Assembly: GCA_002167945.1 (NCBI GenBank)
Contig: NHDB01000015.1
Location: 28,975-40,670 of the forward strand
DNA length: 11,696 bases
Direction of reading: 5' to 3'
From: Flavobacteriaceae bacterium TMED48
Lineage (GTDB): Bacteria > Bacteroidota > Bacteroidia > Flavobacteriales > Flavobacteriaceae
Shown: positions 1 to 6,900 of the stretch, in pieces
Numbering within the stretch: the first letter of the stretch is position 1
Layout of the letters: the number at the start of each line of letters is the position of its first letter
Program-made: the position numbers and the translations under genes
The notes under the pieces: model-generated
What the model was told of the DNA's origin: nothing
What the model saw: only the letters and a program-made list of their open reading frames with translations
Databases searched by the model: none

Positions 1-30
1 GTGTTAAATTCATTACAAATTTATTAATTT
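1..30 (-). other. Left edge, possible first codons of a downstream gene
   Basis: These 30 bases follow the stop codon of the subunit III gene. On the minus strand an ATG at 13-11 opens a frame reading Met-Asn-Leu-Thr before the window ends. It lies 17 bases after the preceding stop, a spacing that would suit the next gene of the same operon. In flavobacteria the gene after this one is often a second cytochrome oxidase subunit III-like gene, but four codons cannot show that. No terminator hairpin is visible, which agrees with the transcript continuing. This is an inference only. Confidence 0.2.
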
Positions 31-609
31 TTAACCGTAGAATGAAACGAATAAAAATAAATATAGCCATAGGATATCCAGAAAATGCCAAAAAGTGACT
101 GCCATTTCAAAACCCAAGGTATTTCCTTCTAAATACTTGCCCCTAAAAGTTCTGTATAAAACATACAAAACTACGACGATACCCCCAGTTAGATGGGCTA
201 GGTGGAGTAAAACAAGAACATATAAATAGGAAGTGGTAATTGAACTTTCTGCTCCTGTAAAATAATACCCTTGTTTAATGAATTCACCAAATCCTTGAAA
301 CTGGAAGTAAATAAATGCCAGGGCCAATCCCAATGTGACAAAAAGCAATAATTGAGCTCTTTTTATTAAGGTGGTTTTGACGCTCTTTAAAGCCAGGTAA
401 AACGTTCCACTACTTAAAATTAAGAGTATTGTACTGATGGTAAAGGCAAAGGGAAGGTTAATTTGTTCTATCCAATCGGAGCGTGAACTACTTACCACAT
501 AAGCACTGGTAAGACCAGCAAAAGTCATACTCATACTGATCATACCAAACCAAAGCATCATTTTTTTGGCTCGGTTACTTTTTACTTGTAAAGAATCGTT
601 TGTATTCAT
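31..609 (-). CDS. Cytochrome c oxidase subunit III (heme-copper oxidase)
   Basis: This 192-residue integral membrane protein is the subunit III of an aa3- or caa3-type terminal oxidase in the inner membrane. Subunit III carries no redox centre and supports the stability and proton uptake of the catalytic subunit I. Five hydrophobic segments are visible, at roughly residues 17-39, 54-76, 86-104, 127-152 and 168-190, which fits the short five-helix bacterial form rather than the seven-helix mitochondrial form of about 260 residues. Family signatures are the His136/His139 pair followed by Gly-Gly, Glu168, and the WHFLD run at 174-178 followed by a Trp in the last helix. The ATG start overlaps the stop of cyoE in an ATGA, so translation is probably coupled. 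The heme farnesyltransferase next door supports the assignment. I am sure of the family but not of which paralogue (coxC or ctaE) it is, so no symbol is given. Confidence 0.93.
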   Translation of the reverse strand: MNTNDSLQVKSNRAKKMMLWFGMISMSMTFAGLTSAYVVSSSRSDWIEQINLPFAFTISTILLILSSGTFYLALKSVKTTLIKRAQLLLFVTLGLALAFIYFQFQGFGEFIKQGYYFTGAESSITTSYLYVLVLLHLAHLTGGIVVVLYVLYRTFRGKYLEGNTLGFEMAVTFWHFLDILWLYLFLFVSFYG

Positions 610-1508
610 TGTAATATAAATTTATCGAGTACGTATACCAATTGTATTCCAGTAATGTAGATAATACTAGCTCGAATTAAAAATCGCGCTGCCTTATCCG
701 TTTTGAGGTACATTAGTTGTATTCCAGCGTAGAGAAAAAACACTCCTAAAAATCCTACCAAGCAGGCTGCTGGAAGTGTTAAGTAAAGTTTTCCTGTGTA
801 TTGAAATGCAGGAATTAAAGAAATCAGTACGGTCCAAAAAGTATAAAAAACAATCTGAAAAGCTGTGATTTGGTCAGGCTTACCGGAGGGTAGCATTTTA
901 AATCCTGCATTTTCATATTGGTCGTGCATTACCCAACCGATTGCCCAAAAATGAGGGAATTGCCAAAAAAATTGTACCATAAACAATACCCCTGGTTCAA
1001 TACCAAATTCGTTGGTTGCTGCCACCCAACCCAGCATAAATGGGATGGCACCTGGAAAAGCTCCAACAAATACAGATAAAGAAGTCTTTTGCTTTAAAGG
1101 AGTATACAAACAAGCATACAAGAAAATTGAGATACTTGCAAAAAAAGCCGTTTTGATGTTGATGATGTAGAGTGCAGCAATTCCAATAAGCGTTAAGACT
1201 ACACCAATTAAGAGTGCTGTATTGGGGTGGATACGCTCTCTCGGCAAAGGTCTGTTCATTGTACGTTCCATGAGTCCATCCAGGTCCTTTTCGAAAACCT
1301 GATTAAAAACGTTTGAAGCTCCAACCATAGCATAGCCACCGATCACAAGTAAAAATAGTGTTGGACAGTGAACCGTATCAACTGCTAAAAAATAACCAGC
1401 AATGGATGAAATAACGACAGTAACGGATAGCCTAAACTTAGTTAGTTCAGAAAAATCGGTTAAGCTCAAGCCTCTATTTGAAAGCAAGGTCATTTTATTT
1501 TGGCTCAT
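606..1508 (-). CDS. cyoE: Protoheme IX farnesyltransferase (heme o synthase)
   Basis: This 300-residue UbiA-family membrane prenyltransferase transfers the farnesyl group of farnesyl diphosphate to the vinyl group of heme b, giving heme o. Heme o is then oxidised to heme a for aa3-type oxidases. The first Asp-rich, Mg-diphosphate-binding motif is seen at 66-87: N66, N69-Q70, E73, D75, D77, M80, RT, then RPLP. The second conserved block has YTPLK at 135-139 and GAFPGAIP at 149-156. The loop WQFPHFWAIGW (182-192), followed by a Tyr and AGFKMLP, is typical of CyoE/CtaB and separates it from other UbiA enzymes. About eight or nine hydrophobic helices and normal length agree. The ATG at 1508 comes about 14 bases after a predicted transcription start. 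The gene is first in an operon with oxidase subunit III. The older synonym is ctaB. Confidence 0.96.
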   Translation of the reverse strand: MSQNKMTLLSNRGLSLTDFSELTKFRLSVTVVISSIAGYFLAVDTVHCPTLFLLVIGGYAMVGASNVFNQVFEKDLDGLMERTMNRPLPRERIHPNTALLIGVVLTLIGIAALYIINIKTAFFASISIFLYACLYTPLKQKTSLSVFVGAFPGAIPFMLGWVAATNEFGIEPGVLFMVQFFWQFPHFWAIGWVMHDQYENAGFKMLPSGKPDQITAFQIVFYTFWTVLISLIPAFQYTGKLYLTLPAACLVGFLGVFFLYAGIQLMYLKTDKAARFLIRASIIYITGIQLVYVLDKFILQ

Positions 1509-1611
1509 CTCTCGGCATCTTCAGTCTGCAAAGATAATCGACAAATAGCCAACGTCCAATCTATTTTACGTTTATTAAAAAACTAAAGTACTTCAAGAAA
1601 AATCGGATCAA
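1509..1611. other. Intergenic region between the second tonB and cyoE
   Basis: This 103-base gap holds the cyoE promoter in its left part. The right part, just after the tonB stop, has a minus-strand T-rich run (about 1575-1588) preceded by a short weak palindrome, AAGTACTT. The stem is too short and imperfect to call a terminator with confidence. I see no other structure or small reading frame in it. Confidence 0.5.
1529..1559 (-). promoter_or_regulatory. Bacteroidota-type promoter for cyoE and oxidase subunit III
   Basis: On the minus strand a perfect -7 box TATCTTTG (plus-strand 1536-1529, consensus TAnnTTTG) lies 20 bases after a TTG -33 element (1559-1557). Transcription would begin near 1522, giving a leader of about 14 bases before the cyoE ATG. 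This places cyoE in its own transcription unit, apart from the tonB gene upstream. The motif match is seen directly; activity is inferred. Confidence 0.6.
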
Positions 1612-2322
1612 TTACTGCAGTCTGAAGACTATAGGAATGCTAAAGGGTACCCTTACAGGTCTGCCTCTTTGCTTTCCGGGAATCATTGCAGGTAATAAGG
1701 ATATTATTCTTTTAGCTTCACCTTCAAGATTTTTATCTGGTCCTCGCATTCTTATATTGGTGATACTTCCGTCTTCAGAAATAATAAAATTTACAAGAAC
1801 ACGCCCTTGGATACCCATTTCTTGGGAAATCTCGGGATATCGAAAGTTTCTTCTAATATGCTTGTTCATTTGCTCTTGAAAACAATTTCTCAATTGGTCT
1901 TTATCTACATTTTCACAACCTGGAAAAACAGGTACATCTTCAATAACTGCAAAAGGCACATTAATTATTTCTTCTTCTTCAATCGTAACGTCTTCTACTT
2001 CAATAATTTCATCACGATCTGTTTCTGTTGATTCGATAATAGTTTCTTCAACCTCTTCCTCATCTTCTACAATTTCAATTTCCGTAGGTGCTTGTACGGG
2101 TGGAGGCGGAGGTGGTGGAGGTGTTTTAATTTGTTCTGTAAGTGGGATTTCTTCCTCCTCATCTTGTTCAACTAGAATTGATTCATAGTCAAATTGATCT
2201 TTCTCATAGGTTTTTAACTCAATTAGCCTCCAAGAGATAAAAAGCATAAGGCAAAGGCCAATTACAAAATAAAGTGCTGAATTTTTATTCAGATCAACTC
2301 TGGGGTTTTTTTTTATTTCCAT
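1612..2322 (-). CDS. TonB-type energy transducer, second paralogue
   Basis: This 236-residue protein has TonB architecture. A short cytoplasmic N-terminus precedes one membrane anchor (about 17-36), followed by an acidic patch and a run of eight prolines (68-75). Next comes a strongly acidic linker (about 80-121) and a C-terminal TonB domain (about 123-236). The C-terminal domain shows the usual RYPEI, GIQGRV, DGSI and RGPD marks, with the PFSIPIVF strand at the very end. Together with ExbB and ExbD, TonB proteins carry energy from the proton gradient to TonB-dependent outer-membrane receptors; those partners are not in this window. Cys136 and Cys147 are shared with the neighbouring paralogue. 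The ATG at 2322 gives exactly the same length as the neighbour, which supports the start. A terminator and a candidate promoter just upstream suggest separate regulation. Which receptors it serves cannot be told. Confidence 0.9.
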   Translation of the reverse strand: MEIKKNPRVDLNKNSALYFVIGLCLMLFISWRLIELKTYEKDQFDYESILVEQDEEEEIPLTEQIKTPPPPPPPPVQAPTEIEIVEDEEEVEETIIESTETDRDEIIEVEDVTIEEEEIINVPFAVIEDVPVFPGCENVDKDQLRNCFQEQMNKHIRRNFRYPEISQEMGIQGRVLVNFIISEDGSITNIRMRGPDKNLEGEAKRIISLLPAMIPGKQRGRPVRVPFSIPIVFRLQ

Positions 2323-2347
2323 GGGGCTAGGATTTACTTTAATGCAG

Positions 2348-2355
2348 CAAAAATA
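2348..2355 (-). promoter_or_regulatory. Candidate -7 box for the second tonB gene
   Basis: The minus strand reads TATTTTTG here, a full match to the Bacteroidota -7 consensus TAnnTTTG. Transcription would start near 2341, about 20 bases before the ATG at 2322. No TTG is found at the expected distance upstream; that region is the T-rich tail of the preceding terminator. The site is the only good candidate between the terminator and the gene. Motif seen, function inferred. Confidence 0.42.
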
Positions 2356-2374
2356 GTGCCACCTGGGTATTTAG

Positions 2375-2406
2375 AAATAAAAAAACCCACCGAAATGGTG
2401 GGTTTT
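2375..2406 (-). terminator. Intrinsic terminator after the first tonB gene
   Basis: A perfect 10-base-pair inverted repeat (2382-2391 and 2397-2406) encloses a five-base loop. On the minus strand the stem is GGTGGG-rich on its 3' side and runs directly into seven or more T residues, the classic rho-independent form. It lies about 20 bases beyond the stop codon of the upstream tonB gene at 2427. The plus-strand reading has only four T residues after the stem, so it is mainly a minus-strand terminator. It marks the end of the sprA-gcvH-vanZ-tonB unit. Confidence 0.9.
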
Positions 2407-2426
2407 AAATGTTGTAAAGTCTTTTG

Positions 2427-3137
2427 CTATTGTAGCCTAAAGGTAATTGGAATACTAAAAGGAACACGTACCGCACGACCTCTTTGTTTTCCTGGGGTCA
2501 TGCTTGGCAACTTGGAGATGATGCGTTGTGCCTCTTTTTCCAAATTTTTGTCTGGACCTCGCATTCGTATATTCGAAATACTCCCGTCTTTAGCAATGAT
2601 AAAGTTTACATAGACACGTCCTTGAATTCCCATTTCTTGTGCAATTTCAGGATATCTAAAGTTTCTACGGATGTGCTTGTTCATTTGCTCCTGAAAACAT
2701 TTTCTGCGTTCAGACTTAGCCACTTTTTCACAACCAGGAAAGATTGGCACGTCTTCAATCACAGCAAAAGGTACATCTACATCTTCGAATTCTTCCTCTA
2801 TTTCAACTTCTTCAACCTCGATGATTTCATCTTCATTGGTTTCAGTAGATTCAATTACTGTTTCCTCAACTTCTTCTTCATCTTCTACCACTTCAATCAC
2901 TTCTGGTGCTGGCGGTGGAGGTGGGGGAGGTGGAGGTGGGGTCTTTAATTGTTCTGTGATTGGAATTTCTTCATCGTCTTCATCCTCTACGTTTAATGCT
3001 TCGTAGGCATAGACCTTTTCATAAGTTCTCCACTCTATAGCCTGCCATGAAATCAATAATATCAAAGACAAGCCAATAACAAAATATAGACCGCTATTTT
3101 TACTTAAATCTGCTTTTTCACTTTTTTTGGGTTGCAT
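2427..3137 (-). CDS. TonB-type energy transducer, first paralogue
   Basis: This 236-residue TonB-like protein links inner-membrane energy to outer-membrane TonB-dependent transporters. It has a basic N-terminus, one transmembrane anchor (about 17-36), an acidic patch, a run of ten prolines (67-76), and a linker at 79-122 in which 24 of 44 residues are Asp or Glu and none is Lys or Arg. The C-terminal TonB domain (about 123-236) carries RYPEI, GIQGRV, KDGSI, RGPDKNLE and a final PFSIPITF strand. Cys136 and Cys147 lie just before the domain core and could form a disulfide. It is the last gene before a strong terminator and follows the vanZ-like gene by 52 bases. The next gene downstream is a paralogue of identical length. 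The ATG at 3137 is supported by alignment with that paralogue. Its specific receptors are unknown. Confidence 0.91.
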   Translation of the reverse strand: MQPKKSEKADLSKNSGLYFVIGLSLILLISWQAIEWRTYEKVYAYEALNVEDEDDEEIPITEQLKTPPPPPPPPPPAPEVIEVVEDEEEVEETVIESTETNEDEIIEVEEVEIEEEFEDVDVPFAVIEDVPIFPGCEKVAKSERRKCFQEQMNKHIRRNFRYPEIAQEMGIQGRVYVNFIIAKDGSISNIRMRGPDKNLEKEAQRIISKLPSMTPGKQRGRAVRVPFSIPITFRLQ

Positions 3138-3158
3138 AATAAACCAATATTTAGACAG

Positions 3159-3188
3159 CTAAAATAAAAATAAAACTAAAACAAACAA
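3159..3188 (-). promoter_or_regulatory. Weak candidate promoter for the first tonB gene
   Basis: On the minus strand a TTG (3188-3186), next to the vanZ stop codon, lies 19 bases before TATTTTAG (3166-3159). That matches seven of the eight positions of a TAnnTTTG box when the free bases are counted. The predicted start near 3152 would leave a leader of about 15 bases. The gap is very AT-rich, so a chance match is quite possible. The gene may simply be read from the upstream operon. Confidence 0.3.
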
Positions 3189-3189
3189 C

Positions 3190-3585
3190 TTATTCTTTAA
3201 TAGAATAATAAAAAACTCCTTTGATAATGAGCCATGAGACAAGCCCACCTAGTAAATTAGCTGTAAGATCTTGCCAGTCAAAATAGCGCTGAAATAATGG
3301 AACCAATTGTAAGGTCTCTAAAAAGGTCCCAAGGACAATAGCATAGGCCAAAGATTTAGTCATTGGATTAGTCAAAGTGTACAAGGCGAAAAAATACAAT
3401 AAAGTCAGGCCAAAATAGCAAATGAAATGAAGAACAAGATCTCCTCTAAACCATAAGAAACTCCATGGATCAATTTCTGGTGAGGGAGGCTTCAAACTTA
3501 AATATACAACTACTAGGGTTGCAAAAATGGCAAGTGATTTAAAAAAGCGATCAGCCTGTAACCAGCGATGTATACGCTTCTGCAT
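3190..3585 (-). CDS. VanZ-like family small membrane protein
   Basis: This 131-residue protein has four likely transmembrane helices (about 17-33, 48-69, 78-97 and 107-127). It matches the VanZ-like family: a membrane-entry motif GDLVLHF with His53 and Tyr57 in helix two, and the C-terminal signature E90-x2-Q93, R100, D104 and D106, N110, G113. VanZ was named for raising teicoplanin resistance in enterococci, but most family members have no known biochemical role, and nothing here points to antibiotic resistance. I chose the ATG at 3585, which overlaps the end of gcvH by 35 bases. A GTG at 3615 would add ten residues and overlap gcvH by 65 bases. The overlap suggests translational coupling with gcvH. 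Its place between gcvH and tonB is one I recall from other flavobacteria. Confidence 0.85.
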   Translation of the reverse strand: MQKRIHRWLQADRFFKSLAIFATLVVVYLSLKPPSPEIDPWSFLWFRGDLVLHFICYFGLTLLYFFALYTLTNPMTKSLAYAIVLGTFLETLQLVPLFQRYFDWQDLTANLLGGLVSWLIIKGVFYYSIKE

Positions 3586-3931
3586 CAAGAAGATTTTGAA
3601 TCTCAGCTGTATCACTGAGCTTAATTTTTATCATCCACCCAGAACCATAAGCGTCTTCATTTACGGTTTCAGGAGCATCTTCTAAGTCTTCGTTAAAGGC
3701 AATAATTGTTCCAGAAAGGGGCATAAAAAGATCAGAAACAGTTTTTACTGCTTCTACTGTACCAAAAACAGCCTCAGCCTCTAATTCTTCATCCAGTGTT
3801 TCTACTTCAATATAAACAATATCGCCAAGTTCTCCTTGAGCAAAATCAGTGATTCCAATAGTTGCTTCATCGCCTTCAACCTTAACCCATTCGTGGTCTT
3901 TGGTGTATTTTAAATTTTCTGGTACATTCAT
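3551..3931 (-). CDS. gcvH: Glycine cleavage system H protein
   Basis: This 126-residue cytosolic protein is the lipoyl carrier of the glycine cleavage complex. Its lipoyl arm shuttles the aminomethyl group and reducing equivalents between the P, T and L proteins, feeding glycine carbon into tetrahydrofolate. The lipoylated lysine is Lys63, in the motif [12 protein letters not shown] (56-67), followed by the usual PLSG turn. The N-terminal YTKDHEWV and the [14 protein letters not shown] stretch are also diagnostic. The frame is open further upstream into sprA, but the ATG at 3931 gives the normal family length and a standard N-terminus, and it lies about 12 bases after a predicted transcription start. 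The other glycine cleavage genes are not in the window. Its role beside sprA is probably only shared gene order, not shared function. Confidence 0.97.
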   Translation of the reverse strand: MNVPENLKYTKDHEWVKVEGDEATIGITDFAQGELGDIVYIEVETLDEELEAEAVFGTVEAVKTVSDLFMPLSGTIIAFNEDLEDAPETVNEDAYGSGWMIKIKLSDTAEIQNLLDAEAYTSLVTG

Positions 3932-3949
3932 TTTAGTCGTCTTAATGCA

Positions 3950-3978
3950 CAAATGTAAAAGAAATCTGGAATTACTAA
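3950..3978 (-). promoter_or_regulatory. Candidate promoter for gcvH between sprA and gcvH
   Basis: The minus strand shows TACATTTG (3957-3950), a full match to the Bacteroidota -7 consensus TAnnTTTG. A TTA (3978-3976, one base off TTG) lies 18 bases upstream. Transcription would begin near 3943, giving a leader of about 12 bases before the gcvH ATG. The site lies wholly in the 52-base gap after the sprA stop. It would let gcvH, vanZ-like and tonB be made without the very long sprA message. Confidence 0.5.
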
Positions 3979-3983
3979 TGACT

Positions 3984-6900
3984 TTAGTTTCCAAAGTTAT
4001 AACGAACTGTAAAACCAGAACGAATACTCGTCTGAGGGAAAGCAGTTGAGATAGCAAACTCAGAAAAATTATGATCGTAAAAAAACAGGGCAGTAAGGTT
4101 TCGGGATAGGGCATAATCCGCGTTAATTTTAATAGCGAGGATACGTTGTCCTGCAGTAACTTGATTGTTATCGTACTCTAAGTTCCTCAATACGGTTACA
4201 TTATCTCTGTACGAAACGTCTGCCCTGATATTCAAATCGCCCTTGAGTATCACTCTCCTTCCTCCAAAATTAGTCCTGAATCGAACATCTTTGACACGAT
4301 ATCCTAAACCGGCAACATATTCGTCACCACTTGATTCAGTTATCAAATTGTTGTCTAAACTCAAGGAAATTGCACGCTCTTTTCTCAATTCAGCAAGCAA
4401 CTTTAAGGAGTTATTCATCTCCATATCCAAGCGCAGTAGGGGATTGAATTGTTCTACTAGATTGACGTTTGAGTATAATCGTTCGGTAATCACATTCCCC
4501 AATTTATCCATTCTATTAGGCTGATTTGGATCAAATTCAAAGTTGGATTGGAAATTTGTTATGGTGTAGCTGGCTCGATAAGCATGATTGATCGATAAAC
4601 GGGAAAAGATTTTTGAAAGGGATTTGATATCGGTGAGTCCCGTAAACTTTAAATTCCAATTGGGCAGGGGTGCACCACGCATTGGGCTAAGATTAATTTT
4701 ATCTGGGCTTTGGCCCGTGTATGCTGAGAGAAAAGAATTGAGTAAAACCTCTTGTTGACTCTTGCCATATCCTAAGGGATACCCCTCCTCGTTGACTCCC
4801 ATTCCTTCAAAAGGGGTGTTTTGGACGAGGCGCTCAGCAATTTTAAGCCGGCTGGATCTAAAGTTCTCAAAATTACTACTTATCGAACCCCTAGAAGGAT
4901 TAAATGCTGTTCTAAGCAGAATAGTTGACATCCCAAAGTTTCCAAAGACGTTTGAGTTCCTGGGTACATAACTTTGATCCTCGACTTTAAAATTCTCCAA
5001 TCGGTTTTCCATATAATCACGATCAGCATTAAAATCAATTATCAATCCCTTCATGAGAATCAACTGTGCACTTGCTTTAAATTTGCTTGAATGCATTTGT
5101 GAAAAGGACTGGTTAAAGTTTGGAAAACCAGTTAACCATCCTTGTCTGGCTGCTTCATAGCGAATGTCGGCCTGGCTTCCCAAGGTATATCCTAAAGTAG
5201 GCTGTAATCCACCTGCAAAACCTACAGAAGGCAAATAGCCTGGAAGCACAGAACCGTTGTTTTCACTGTAACTTGCTTGTACCCTTTTAACTAAGGTCAT
5301 TAAATCAACCAATTTGGTCAATCCAACTTTTAACAAAGAGCTTTTCTTCTTAGAAAGGCTATCATTTGTCTCTCTGGCAGCTTGAACCCTCCTGTTAAAT
5401 GGGGTGCTAAAATTGGATTTTAATCCCAGTGCTGAATATAGTTTTGAAAACGAAAATGCTGTTGTAAGCGTTTTGGTATTGTTATTTTGAATGGTATTGA
5501 CAATCCCCAATGGTATTCCATCGTCGCTAACTACCTGAGACAAGGCTTCAGAACCTCTTTGCCAGTTAAAATTACCAGTATAATTATACGTTGCATCCAC
5601 AAAACTCAAAAAGGGAATGTATTGAAACGGCAGTTTGTAATTCAATGTAAAAGTTTGAATATGGTTGTTGGGTTCACCAGTATTTAATATGCCTTGCCAA
5701 AGTGCATTTTTATCCTGCTGAAAGGGATTCATTATTCCTGCCTCTGCTAAACCGTTGTGACGTATGATGCTACTCGTTGCAGCATTGAAGTTAAGACGAA
5801 GAGACTTAGAAAAATTATGATTTATTGCATAATTGTAATCAAATAAAAAATTTCGTTGCTGTAAATTAGGTAAGCTCCGTTGTAAAGAAGCATCTACCCC
5901 TTCGAGATAAACTTGCCTGAATTTTTGATTATTCAATATCCTATTTACATTGACTGAAGCCTCTACAGAACTGGGTAATAAATTTAAATTAAGCTGCTGA
6001 AGCCATTGGAGGTATTTTTTTCGATCAAAAGACTTTACTTTTTTAAACGGTTCAATGGGTTTGGATGAAAAAGCGTGACCGTAATTTGTACCCAATAATA
6101 AATTAAATTCTTCCTGCTTTTCAATTTCGTAATCCCGATGAATGGATTCATTGTAAGCATAGGAGAAGTCAAAATTTTCAGGACTATAAAATCGTCGCTT
6201 ACCCCCTCCACTACTGTTTTTACGAACTCCAATCAGACTGACACTTTTTCTTTTGGTGTAGTCAATGGATTGATTTCTTATGGAGTCACGTTGAGATTGA
6301 CGCTCAGCAGTATCTAGGCGATCTTCTAATTTAATATCCTGATAAAAAGGATCGTACTCAGGTGTAATAAGCGTTTCACCAGTGGCAAAACTCAATGGAA
6401 TCTGCAGCCCCCATTTTTGAGGGGCCAATTGCCCCACATTTACATTTGAAATAATGTCATATTGGAGTAACTCTTCCCTAGTGCGTTCGTTAGGAGTCAT
6501 GTCGATACTTCCAAAGCCAATACTGGAATAGCGTCCGGTTGCAGAGAACGTTGCAAAATCTGCAATATTACCATCTAAAGCACCTACAGCAGCCCACCCA
6601 TCTTGACTGTCAATACCCGAAATTCGCAACTCGTTAAACCACACTTCACCACACAAGGCATCCCCTAGTTGAGTTGAAGGATTTTTAACTCCAATCATCA
6701 AGGTTTTAATATTCCCCAAAGAAGGGTTCCCACGAATCGCAAACTTGTATTTCTTTTGTCCTGGGAGTTCGCTAATAGAAGAAAATTCCTGTATAGAATT
6801 CAACTCTTCATCAAAATATAGTGTTTCACCCAATCCCAATTGTTGAAGTGCTTTAGCTTTAAGTTTAGCCAACAGATCAATAGAAACTTCTATAGAGTTG

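Noticed and set aside
2484..2948. Plus-strand open frame of 154 codons
   Set aside because: It lies fully antisense to the first tonB gene and its peptide (Phe- and Trp-Arg-rich) resembles no family; the opposite strand has clear TonB motifs.
2821..3006. Plus-strand open frame coding a Ser- and Gly-rich peptide
   Set aside because: It is the reverse of the acidic and proline-rich part of the first tonB gene; low-complexity composition alone keeps the frame open.
1612..3137. The repeated tonB units as a mobile or repeat element
   Set aside because: There are no inverted ends, target duplications or transposase. The similarity follows the protein with third-position changes, as in a gene duplication.
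3190..3585. A glycopeptide resistance gene because of the VanZ name
   Set aside because: No other van genes are present and the family is broad; the context is a core flavobacterial cluster.
3932..4114. N-terminal extension of gcvH to an upstream ATG inside sprA
   Set aside because: The extension would add 61 residues foreign to the H-protein family, overlap sprA, and start before the predicted promoter. The ATG at 3931 gives the normal length.
6035..6232. Minus-strand frame of 65 codons within sprA
   Set aside because: It is in another frame inside a continuous, well-conserved SprA reading frame and has no features of its own.
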